Shown here piece by piece: positions 1-5,271 of a stretch of 5,620 nt of DNA; the first letter of the stretch is position 1, and each line of letters starts with the position of its first letter. Below the pieces are notes generated by a model. It did not search any database. It was given only the letters and a program-made list of their open reading frames with translations, and was not told the origin of the DNA. A program made the position numbers and the translations under genes. The DNA comes from HRBIN01 sp038891515 (GTDB lineage: Archaea > Thermoproteota > Nitrososphaeria_A > Caldarchaeales > Caldarchaeaceae): positions 1 through 5,620 of the forward strand of contig JAWAEB010000090.1 of NCBI GenBank assembly GCA_038891515.1, read 5' to 3'.

Positions 1-386
1 CATCCACATACTCACCCAGCCAGAGACGCTACACCTGATGAACAGCATAAAAGGGGTGATGAAGATGGCTTAAGTTAACAGAGCCCTGAGAACGAATACT
101 AAACTTCTTAACAAGATGGTGGTTCACAAGCAGAACCAAGGCTCTTGGTGAGAGGAATAGGCTAAAGACAGACCTGAAAACCCTTCCCTACAAAGGTTCA
201 AGCTGCTAAAACCTGATCAAAAGATGCTGCAATTAGTACAGCGGCCTAGCCAACGGAAAGAATGTTTGAGTACGACAGTATGCTGTCACAGATGCGTCCT
301 CGAAATCTATCCATAAGTTCAATGCCAGAAACCACACCCAGGGAATTAGAAACCGAATCGGTGATGCGATCTGTTATATAATAATC
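1..386. other. gene-free tract downstream of the tRNA
   Basis: No reading frame of convincing length is present on either strand, and I recognise no RNA gene. On the plus strand, the frame starting at base 3 has few stops: it runs from the left edge to a TAA just after codons reading SIKGVMKMA, and after further stops it contains a stop-free run of about 50 codons ending near 314. This may be a decayed gene or chance. A C-box-like GTGATGA at 56-62 is followed by a CTGA at 86-89, but the spacing does not suit a standard C/D box RNA. The tract lies on the 3' side of the tRNA, where integrated elements often sit, but I found no copy of the tRNA 3' end in it. Confidence 0.5.
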
Positions 387-431
387 TGCGGGGGAGGGGA
401 TTTGAACCCCTGAACCCCTACGGGAGCAGGT

Positions 432-443
432 CTCCCATCAGAC
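432..443 (-). other. canonical tRNA intron at position 37/38, 12 nt
   Basis: Excision leaves the loop CTTAAGA closed by GCAGG:CCTGC. The precursor folds as a bulge-helix-bulge. The anticodon stem is followed by a 3-nt bulge (433-431, cut after its second base). A 4-bp helix pairs 449-446 with 434-437 (C-G, U-G, U-G, A-U). A second 3-nt bulge follows (445-443, cut after its second base), then a 5-nt loop. Both predicted cuts fall exactly at the ends of the 12-nt intron. The helix is weak because of two G-U pairs. A shift of one base (433-444) gives the same mature RNA. An intron this short is near the lower end known for archaea. Confidence 0.85.
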
Positions 444-457
444 CTTAAGCCTGCCGC

Positions 458-483
458 ATCCACGGCCTATATGAACTAGGCCT
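458..483 (-). other. non-canonical tRNA intron in the D arm, 26 nt
   Basis: Removing 483-458 joins GGTCAAAG to GCG and restores the G10-C25, C11-G24, C12-G23 D stem. The boundaries are unique in this alignment because a shift by one base changes the mature sequence. The intron forms its own hairpin: GGCCTA (482-477) pairs with TAGGCC (469-464) around a 7-nt loop. Three-nt bulges at 485-483 and 459-457 are in the right places for splicing endonuclease. The helix between them (489-486 with 460-463) has three pairs and one A-G mismatch, so this is a relaxed motif. Such introns outside the anticodon loop are known from some TACK archaea. Confidence 0.8.
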
Positions 484-530
484 CTTTGACCAGACTTGGC
501 TACCCCCGCCCCCTGGTCTTCCACGCCGAG

Positions 531-542
531 TATATTTTTATA
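531..542 (-). promoter_or_regulatory. TATA box of the tRNA-Leu gene
   Basis: Read on the minus strand this is TATAAAAATATA. Its centre is about 27 nt upstream of the first base of the tRNA (509), the standard distance for an archaeal TBP site. It is preceded by the purine-rich AACAAAGA, which could be the TFB recognition element. Transcription would start at or very close to the mature 5' end, leaving little or no leader for RNase P. Confidence 0.75.
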
Positions 543-693
543 TCTTTGTTAGGGCGGGCTGCTCACACCTCTAGCCTTACCGATGCTCTTAAGCTCGTTA
601 TCAAATAAGGCGTTGTCCTTTTTCGTCACCCATTAGGGGAACTGATCCCGTGAGTTAGTTTTGCTCTAGGGTCTTGCGAGCATTCGTGAAGAG

Positions 694-716
694 AAAAAAG
701 CAGTCTCACTATTGCT
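694..716 (-). terminator. possible U-tract terminator of the psmB-rpl37e cluster
   Basis: On the minus strand, a small imperfect hairpin (AGC, bulge AAT, AGT, loop GAG, ACT, GCT) runs directly into TTTTTT and then CTC. Archaeal RNA polymerase stops at U-rich tracts, helped by aCPSF1/FttA. The site is about 245 nt past the rpl37e stop, so if it is used, the transcript has a long 3' untranslated part. The hairpin is weak and may not matter; the T6 run is the main evidence. Confidence 0.35.
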
Positions 717-790
717 GGGATGTGCTCGTGGACAACTTTCGGTGATATAGAGCTTTCGTCGGTTAAGTTCATGGTCTGCATTGCCGAATA

Positions 791-915
791 TTGTTAGTGG
801 TTTGGCTGGACATACTGATTCATGAGATCATTCGCCCAGAGGGTACTAGCGCTTCATATATCTGGCGGGATCTTATTCGTTATACCATAGACCGTTTTCT
901 TCGTTAGTGGGTTGG
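791..915. repeat. short direct repeat GTTAGTGGNTTGG
   Basis: GTTAGTGGTTTGG (793-805) and GTTAGTGGGTTGG (903-915) match at 12 of 13 bases, with the copies 110 nt apart. On the minus strand they read CCAAMCCACTAAC. Their role is unknown. They could be a protein site, a remnant of a duplication, or chance. Confidence 0.3.
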
Positions 916-960
916 AATAGATCTGCCTCTGAGGTTTGAATAGGTGTGGTGATGCCGAAG

Positions 961-1128
961 TTACAGTTTCTTGGGCTTGAGCCAGTTGTATGACCTCCAC
1001 TTGGGTGATGGGTAGCCACAGGATGAGCATCTCCTCTTAGCTCTTGAGTATGAGTGTCTTCCGCATCTCCTGCATCTGATGTGCTGAGGCTTGTTGTATT
1101 TACCCATCGAGGGTGTTCCCTTTGCCAT
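961..1128 (-). CDS. rpl37e: large-subunit ribosomal protein eL37 (L37e)
   Basis: This 55-residue protein binds 23S rRNA in the large ribosomal subunit. The start MAKGTPSMGKYNK matches the family's MxKGTPSxGK opening. It is followed by a zinc ribbon with C19xxC22 and C34xxC37 and a very basic body (HIRCRRCGRHSYSRAKRRC). The length is usual for archaeal eL37. The ATG at 1128 is preceded by AGGTG (1140-1136) with a 7-nt gap, a good ribosome binding site. The gene starts 39 nt after the lsm stop on the same strand, and the lsm-rpl37e pair is a gene order shared by many archaea. It is easily missed by length cut-offs. It is probably the last gene of the transcript that begins upstream of psmB. Confidence 0.96.
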   Translation of the reverse strand: MAKGTPSMGKYNKPQHIRCRRCGRHSYSRAKRRCSSCGYPSPKWRSYNWLKPKKL

Positions 1129-1167
1129 CCCGGCCCACCTTCCGCATCGCTAGGCTTAAAGTGTTTC

Positions 1168-1392
1168 CTAGCTAGGGGATATCATGATGATGTTGTCTCC
1201 TCTCACCACTATTGTGCCCAGCTTGTTGGACTCGTTCTCCGTCACGATTTCATCTGCATCATCTAGGACTATATTCATGTGCTGGTCATAGCCCTGTAGC
1301 AGTCCCCGGAGTATCTTACCGTTTCTAAGCCGGACTAGCACCATGTTGCCTAGACTCTTGGAGAGGACCTTAAGTGATATATCTCCGGACAA
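1168..1392 (-). CDS. lsm: archaeal Sm-like RNA-binding protein (LSm / SmAP)
   Basis: This 74-residue protein should form a ring, usually a heptamer, that binds U-rich single-stranded RNA. The Sm1 motif covers about residues 12-46 and ends in GYDQHMNIVLDDADE, where D36, H38, M39 and N40 are the RNA-contacting region. The Sm2 motif covers about residues 57-72 and holds LGTIVVRGDNI with the R64-G65-D66-N67 signature. The start is TTG at 1392. No ATG or GTG lies in frame before the Sm fold, and the purine-rich GGTTGGAAG just upstream is only a modest binding site. The gene is 39 nt downstream of aCPSF1 and 39 nt upstream of rpl37e. Its place beside an RNA 3'-end factor suggests a shared role with U-rich RNA ends, which is an inference. 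Confidence 0.95.
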   Translation of the reverse strand: MSGDISLKVLSKSLGNMVLVRLRNGKILRGLLQGYDQHMNIVLDDADEIVTENESNKLGTIVVRGDNIIMISPS

Positions 1393-1431
1393 CTTCCAAC
1401 CGCATATGCCTTTAGGCCGTTGCTTATTAGG

Positions 1432-3339
1432 TTATGCCGGATGCAGTAGGATGGACTCCAAATTCTTAGGTCCATATATGTTGGCTGGGAGGGACCTAGA
1501 AGCCGCTGAGGCCAAACTGTTGATAGCCTCTGGCTCGCCGTGAACTAGTATTATGTTCCTAGGCTTGGGTGTTATTCTCCGTAGGAAGCTGAGAAGCTGC
1601 TGACGGCTTGAGTGGCCTGAAAACCCATCCACTTTCGACACCTCCATCTTTATGCTCACCAGCTCACTCCTACCCTCATCGTTGACAAGTGTCACCTCAC
1701 GGACACCCCTAAGGAGAGTCCTACCCATCGTGCCTTCCACCTGATAGCTTACAAATATGAGGGAGTTCCTGTCGTCGGGGGCGAACTCCCGGAGATATCT
1801 CACTACTGGGCCGCCCTCGAGCATTCCCGAGGTGGATATGACTATCATGGGTCCCTGACTCTCTAGCACCTCGGCCCTTTGCGATTCGCTTCTCACAGCC
1901 GTGAAGTATTCAGACATGAATACATTCTCGCCCTCCCTAAGTCTTGGCTGAAGCTCGGATGCTAGGAAATCCGGATAGGCAGTGTGTATTGCAGTCGCCT
2001 CTACCACAAGTCCGTCGAGAAAGACGGGGGCCTCGGCAAGTTTCTTCTCGTTAAGCAGTTTGTTGAGTACAAGCATTATCTCTTGCGCCCTGCCTATGGC
2101 GGGGACGGGTATCAACACTTTCCCACCACGGTTGATGGTTGATGTGATCTTCTCAGCCAGTATGTTCTCGCTCTCATCCAAGGTGTATGGTACTGGTGTC
2201 GCCCCATATGTACTCTCGGTGATGAGGGTCTCAACCCTAGGAAATCGGTGGACGCCCGAGTCGAGAGTCATGGACCTCTCAAACTTGAAGTCTCCAGTAT
2301 ACACTATGTTGTGTAGACCCTCGCCCACATGGATGTGGATCATGCCGCTCCCCAGTATGTGGCCAGCGTTGTAAAAGGTGACCCTTATGTCGGGCGTGAC
2401 GTTGGTGACAACGCCGTACCTGAGGGCGGTGGCGTACTGCAGGGCCAGCTTCACCTCATTCCCTGTATAGTAGGAGAAGGCGCCCTCCTTCCCGGCTACC
2501 GATATGTAGTCAAACTGTTCCAAAGCCATGAGGGGAATTGACGGCTCTACGCAATAGATAGGCCCTCGGTAACCGTACTTGAAAAGGTATGGTATGAGAC
2601 CAATGTGGTCTAGGTGGGCGTGAGATACTATTACCGCATCCAAACTTTCTATAAGCTCTGGGATGGTGTCAAACCTAGGAAACATATCCAGCGGGTTGTT
2701 GGCACCTGCTGAGAGTCCACAGTCCAGTAGAACGCTGCTCTCATTAGTCTGGACTAGGATGCATGACCGGCCCACCTGCTGCCCCCCTCCCAGCATGGTG
2801 ATTCTCACCTCTTTGGGCCCGAAAGTCTGGGGCCTGAACACCCTCTCGCCAACTGACCTGAGAATATCCAGCTTATCCTTTGTGTCCCAGAAAACATACT
2901 GCTTAATCCTCTCTATCGTCTTGGAGGGTATCAGAGGCTCCCTTAATATCCTGATCACCCAGCGGGTCTCGTCCATCAGCTCTCTAAGCTTCTCACTCCG
3001 GTCCAAGTTGCATATTGCAGGCGTGCTGGACTCGATAACAATCTCGCCGAGGGGCTCATCGAAGATAAGCCTATAACCTTCACCTAGAGCAGCACGAATC
3101 TTCTCCTCAGCCTCTTCACGATTAATCCTCAGATCTGGATCAGACCGGATGACAACCCGTTTCTTGATCAGACTCACCAGCTCCCTTGCAATCCTATCCC
3201 TCTCCCTAAACGTCTCAAGGCTCCTTGTGTATATGGCTATCTTAGCACCCTCATACTCTATCTTAGATATAGCGGGCTCCCTAGTCTCCATCGTCGAGAA
3301 GTATCTTAGTAGCTCCGTCCGGAGCCTCTCCGATGACAT
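1432..3339 (-). CDS. aCPSF1: aCPSF1 / FttA, KH-domain beta-CASP ribonuclease and transcription termination factor
   Basis: This is the archaeal homologue of eukaryotic CPSF73. It cuts RNA and, as FttA, ends transcription at U-rich sites. Numbered from the ATG (635 residues, usual length): an N-terminal KH-like RNA-binding region spans about 1-145. The metallo-beta-lactamase fold starts near 178 and carries D206 (LLDCG), H240-A-H242-L-D244-H245, H327 (AGHILGS) and D350 (YTGDF). The beta-CASP part has motif A E375 (TESTYG), PVPAIGRAQE at 411-420, motif B H576 (FSGHSSRQQ) and motif C H600 (LVHGE). All zinc and catalytic ligands are present, so it should be active. The ATG at 3339 is preceded by AGGTGA (3355-3350) with a 10-nt gap. 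A TTG one codon earlier (3342) has a 7-nt gap and is a real alternative. The gene begins 18 nt after the psmB stop, a neighbour pair found in other archaea. Confidence 0.97.
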   Translation of the reverse strand: MSSERLRTELLRYFSTMETREPAISKIEYEGAKIAIYTRSLETFRERDRIARELVSLIKKRVVIRSDPDLRINREEAEEKIRAALGEGYRLIFDEPLGEIVIESSTPAICNLDRSEKLRELMDETRWVIRILREPLIPSKTIERIKQYVFWDTKDKLDILRSVGERVFRPQTFGPKEVRITMLGGGQQVGRSCILVQTNESSVLLDCGLSAGANNPLDMFPRFDTIPELIESLDAVIVSHAHLDHIGLIPYLFKYGYRGPIYCVEPSIPLMALEQFDYISVAGKEGAFSYYTGNEVKLALQYATALRYGVVTNVTPDIRVTFYNAGHILGSGMIHIHVGEGLHNIVYTGDFKFERSMTLDSGVHRFPRVETLITESTYGATPVPYTLDESENILAEKITSTINRGGKVLIPVPAIGRAQEIMLVLNKLLNEKKLAEAPVFLDGLVVEATAIHTAYPDFLASELQPRLREGENVFMSEYFTAVRSESQRAEVLESQGPMIVISTSGMLEGGPVVRYLREFAPDDRNSLIFVSYQVEGTMGRTLLRGVREVTLVNDEGRSELVSIKMEVSKVDGFSGHSSRQQLLSFLRRITPKPRNIILVHGEPEAINSLASAASRSLPANIYGPKNLESILLHPA

Positions 3340-3349
3340 CAAGCCAAAT

Positions 3350-3355
3350 TCACCT
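3350..3355 (-). promoter_or_regulatory. ribosome binding site of aCPSF1
   Basis: AGGTGA lies in the 18-nt gap between the psmB stop codon and the aCPSF1 start. It matches the anti-Shine-Dalgarno core well. Its spacing fits TTG 3342 (7 nt) slightly better than ATG 3339 (10 nt), so the first residue remains uncertain by one codon. Confidence 0.7.
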
Positions 3356-3357
3356 GA

Positions 3358-4023
3358 CTAAGTGGGAATATACCTGAGATACTGGCTGTAGAGCGGTGCC
3401 TTCTCCTCCTTGGTGAGCTCACCATAGCCAGTGTCCACCTTAACATAGGCGACATCGATACTATCTCCCGAGCCGGCATCCCTCTTTATGGAGGCGGCGA
3501 CAGCTTGGAAGGCCAATCTCACTGCCTCATCGAAGTTCATATCTCCGTTATAGAGGGGCTCGAGCACGCCATAGGCCACGGGGCTTCCCGAGCCTGTTGC
3601 TAAGAGTGTCTCCTTAGTGATGGAGCCGAATGGGTCTATGTTGAAAAGATGTGGTCCCTCATCGTCCACACCGCCTATAATTAGCTGTGCGTAGTAGGGG
3701 AAAAAGCGGGAGCTGTACATCATCGACGATGCAAGCCTAGCAACTGTGGGCAGAGGCATTCTCATCCCACGGGAGACTTGGTAATAGTTCATGTTGACTC
3801 TAAGAATGTCAATCAGGCTCTGCGCATCAGCCACCCTACCCGCAATTGTTATGGCGGCGTGTCCGGCTAATGGATGGACCTTCTTGCCCTTTCTATGAGC
3901 TACAAAGAATCCGGCTGTAACCCTTGTGTCGGTGGCCAGGACTACAGCATCCCTAATAACAATACCGACAGTTGTGGTTCCGGTCTTTACAGTCCGGGGG
4001 TAGCCGGACTCTGTTGGTTGCAA
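3358..4023 (-). CDS. psmB: proteasome beta subunit, catalytic
   Basis: This is the threonine-protease subunit of the 20S proteasome. It forms the inner rings, and the precursor removes its own propeptide. The cut should fall between G15 and T16 (KTG/TTTVGI), leaving T16 as the catalytic Thr1. The partners D32 and R34 (TDTR, mature D17 and R19) and K48 (RKGKKVH, mature K33) are in place, as is the later RDAGSGDS (181-188), so the subunit should be active. It has 221 residues with a 15-residue propeptide, within the usual archaeal range. The start is TTG at 4023. The only codons between it and an upstream in-frame TAG contain no other start, and GGAG (4036-4033) sits 9 nt before it. It is the first gene of the cluster. 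No alpha subunit gene is in the window. Confidence 0.97.
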   Translation of the reverse strand: MQPTESGYPRTVKTGTTTVGIVIRDAVVLATDTRVTAGFFVAHRKGKKVHPLAGHAAITIAGRVADAQSLIDILRVNMNYYQVSRGMRMPLPTVARLASSMMYSSRFFPYYAQLIIGGVDDEGPHLFNIDPFGSITKETLLATGSGSPVAYGVLEPLYNGDMNFDEAVRLAFQAVAASIKRDAGSGDSIDVAYVKVDTGYGELTKEEKAPLYSQYLRYIPT

Positions 4024-4032
4024 ATCTCTAAA

Positions 4033-4036
4033 CTCC
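4033..4036 (-). promoter_or_regulatory. ribosome binding site that supports the psmB TTG start
   Basis: GGAG ends 9 nt before TTG 4023. As no ATG or GTG exists between the in-frame stop TAG (4047-4045) and the propeptide, this site settles TTG as the start. Confidence 0.65.
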
Positions 4037-4087
4037 GTGCCAGGCTATTGTAGTGCCAGAAGCACCATTCCACTCCTTCAAGAAGCA

Positions 4088-4096
4088 TTATAAATA
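4088..4096 (-). promoter_or_regulatory. TATA box for the psmB-aCPSF1-lsm-rpl37e transcript
   Basis: On the minus strand this reads TATTTATAA, preceded by AACA. Transcription would start about 26 nt downstream, near 4066, giving a leader of about 43 nt that contains the GGAG ribosome binding site. The same bases read TTATAAATA on the plus strand, so the element could also serve the divergent FKBP gene, with a longer leader. Confidence 0.55.
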
Positions 4097-4127
4097 TGTT
4101 ACTCCGAATGGCCTATGTTTCAACATA

Positions 4128-4135
4128 CATAAATA
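4128..4135 (+). promoter_or_regulatory. TATA box for the FKBP gene, suggesting a leaderless transcript
   Basis: ACATAAATA-like sequence centred near 4131 lies about 29 nt before the FKBP ATG at 4160, so transcription would start at or within a few bases of the start codon. No Shine-Dalgarno sequence is visible before this ATG, in agreement with a leaderless mRNA. Confidence 0.5.
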
Positions 4136-4159
4136 CAGAGCGTCAATGGATTGCTCCAG

Positions 4160-4864
4160 ATGTCCGAAAGCCCACAGGAGACGGCCTCGGTCCAGACCAA
4201 CTCATATGTCCTCTTAGACTACACTATAACGGTTAAGGATACTGGTGAGCTGGTGGACACCACGTTAGATGAGGAGGCTAAAAAGTCGTCATCCTACGAC
4301 GCCTCACGTGTGTATGAGCCCCGCCTAGTGGTAGTGGGAAAAGGAAGTCTACTCAAAGCTGTGGAGGATGAGATCATTGGTCTGAAGGAGTCAGAGTCTA
4401 AGAGGTTTGAAATACCGCCTGATAAGGCATTCGGAGCAAGAGACCCATCTAAGGTGAAGACCATACCACTTAGAAAGCTGAAGGATCTGGACAGACCGCT
4501 CAGAGTTGGCTCCGTCATATCAATCGATGGACGGGAAGGGGTCGTGAGGTCTGTTGGGTCAGGCCGTGTCCAGATAGACTTCAACCCCTACTTGGCTGGT
4601 AAGACTCTTGTCTGCGAGGCGACTGTCAGAGCTATTATAAGGGATGACTTGGAGAAGGTCAAGCATATTGTACACAGCCGCATTCCTGAGGTTCCGCTGG
4701 ATAAGTTTGGGATTGAGCTGAGCCATCCAGTCGTCAGAATTAGTATTCCCGCAGACGCTCATTTCCTACCCGCTCTCCAGGTCGCTAAGAGGGCCATCGC
4801 TAGGGAGGTCAAGGAGGCTATACAGGGGCTGGAGAAGGTCGTCTTCATCGAGGAGTTCGTCTAG
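4160..4864 (+). CDS. long-type archaeal FKBP peptidyl-prolyl cis-trans isomerase (SlyD-like)
   Basis: This cytosolic prolyl isomerase and chaperone has 234 residues, the size of the long archaeal FKBPs with three parts. The first FKBP strands are at about 16-36 (SYVLLDYTITVKDTGELVDTT). The core, with VVVGKGSLLKAVEDEIIGL and FEIPPDKAFGARD, covers 57-95. An inserted flap (IF) chaperone domain spans about 97-140 and is followed by the returning FKBP strand NPYLAGKTL (142-150). In many relatives this reads NHPLAGK, so the His-Pro is replaced by Pro-Tyr here. The C-terminal domain, about 165-234, is of the type seen in long archaeal FKBPs. I start at ATG 4160; a TTG three codons earlier (4151) has no better support. 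The gene is divergent from psmB and its end overlaps the convergent membrane protein gene by 20 nt. Confidence 0.93.
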   Translation: MSESPQETASVQTNSYVLLDYTITVKDTGELVDTTLDEEAKKSSSYDASRVYEPRLVVVGKGSLLKAVEDEIIGLKESESKRFEIPPDKAFGARDPSKVKTIPLRKLKDLDRPLRVGSVISIDGREGVVRSVGSGRVQIDFNPYLAGKTLVCEATVRAIIRDDLEKVKHIVHSRIPEVPLDKFGIELSHPVVRISIPADAHFLPALQVAKRAIAREVKEAIQGLEKVVFIEEFV

Positions 4865-5228
4865 ACCTCACGTATGCCACCACATATGCTATCTGGACTG
4901 CGTTACCCATCAGGAGTATGGATGACTCGATTGTCCGCCCAAACACTAGGAAGGATAAGTGAGCCCTTGACATCCATGACGAAACCACAGCAGAGGCTGC
5001 CATAGCAAGCCCTAAGTGATACGCATGTCGCCACCCCAGAAATGCTGCCACCGTAGTGCCTATGAACCCCAGCTCACCCAGCAGTAGCGTTGCGAGCAGC
5101 CATGGTGGCACGCTTGAGGATGCGTACCAAATGAAGAAGGCACCCAGCAGGCTGCTAAGGAGCAAGCATGTCCGCATCCATTTATGGCTGTCCACGAGAT
5201 TAACCAATATAAGGAAGAATAAAAACAA
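4845..5228 (-). CDS. small multi-pass membrane protein, unrecognised
   Basis: I do not recognise this 127-residue protein. It is strongly hydrophobic, with four likely membrane segments at about 20-37, 43-65, 71-86 and 101-120. A further hydrophobic stretch at 2-12 is short for a membrane span. Basic residues cluster at the C-terminal tail (RSRRTPR), suggesting that the tail is cytoplasmic. No catalytic motif is visible. The longest form starts at TTG 5228, directly after an in-frame TGA and with only a weak purine run upstream. GTG at residue 12 or ATG at residue 18 (5177) are alternatives, and the ATG form would keep all four main segments. It lies 43 nt downstream of the zinc-ribbon gene and may be cotranscribed with it. 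The regular alternation of spans and turns argues that it is a real gene. Confidence 0.65.
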   Translation of the reverse strand: MFLFFLILVNLVDSHKWMRTCLLLSSLLGAFFIWYASSSVPPWLLATLLLGELGFIGTTVAAFLGWRHAYHLGLAMAASAVVSSWMSRAHLSFLVFGRTIESSILLMGNAVQIAYVVAYVRSRRTPR

Positions 5229-5271
5229 TCATCTCGCAGGGGCCGGTATATCGGTCTGGTAGATCGTCCGT

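Larger units (their letters stand above)
387..509 (-). tRNA. tRNA-Leu(UAA) with two introns
   Basis: This is a class II leucine tRNA. The acceptor strands GCGGGGG (509-503) and CCCCCGC (394-388) pair perfectly and are followed by discriminator A at 387; CCA is not encoded. U8-A9 are at 502-501. The T arm is AGGGG, loop TTCAAAT, CCCCT. The variable arm is TCCCGTAGGGGTTC, the usual form for archaeal Leu(UAA). The anticodon stem GCAGG pairs with CCTGC, but 19 nt lie between the strands instead of 7, and the D stem closes only after 26 nt are removed. With both insertions removed, the mature tRNA is 85 nt, has the loop CTTAAGA (anticodon TAA) and has the D-arm text GGTCAAAGGCG common to archaeal tRNA-Leu. 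It decodes UUA and probably UUG. It lies downstream of, and on the same strand as, the ribosomal protein gene, but has its own TATA box. Confidence 0.95.
543..960. other. gene-free tract between rpl37e and the tRNA promoter
   Basis: No convincing gene is seen on either strand. On the minus strand, one frame (961 down to 626) has only two internal stops in about 110 codons. Its last stop-free part, 781-626, could encode 51 residues beginning MQTMNLTDESSISPKVV. I do not recognise it and see no clear ribosome binding site, so it is not called as a gene. The tract also holds a possible terminator and a 13-nt direct repeat, both listed separately. I see none of the conserved motifs of RNase P RNA or SRP RNA. 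Confidence 0.5.

Noticed and set aside
36..89. Possible C/D box small RNA: TGATGA at 36-41, GTGATGA at 56-62 and CTGA at 86-89.
   Set aside because: There is no D' box, and the 23-nt gap between the second C-like box and CTGA is too long for the archaeal arrangement. No terminal stem is visible.
387..509. tRNA read without the anticodon-loop intron, pairing GCAGG with TCTGA and using GGGAG/CTCCC as the variable arm.
   Set aside because: It gives a mismatched anticodon stem and leaves about ten surplus bases before the T arm. The intron model gives full stems, the usual Leu variable arm and exact bulge-helix-bulge cuts.
626..781. Minus-strand 51-codon ORF beginning MQTMNLTDE.
   Set aside because: It has no clear ribosome binding site, no family resemblance and a length that is common by chance. 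It is mentioned in the tract entry only.
1982..3076. Plus-strand ORFs opposite aCPSF1, including two of 130 and 137 codons.
   Set aside because: They are complementary to a gene with every catalytic motif intact, have serine/leucine-rich low-information products and no family features.
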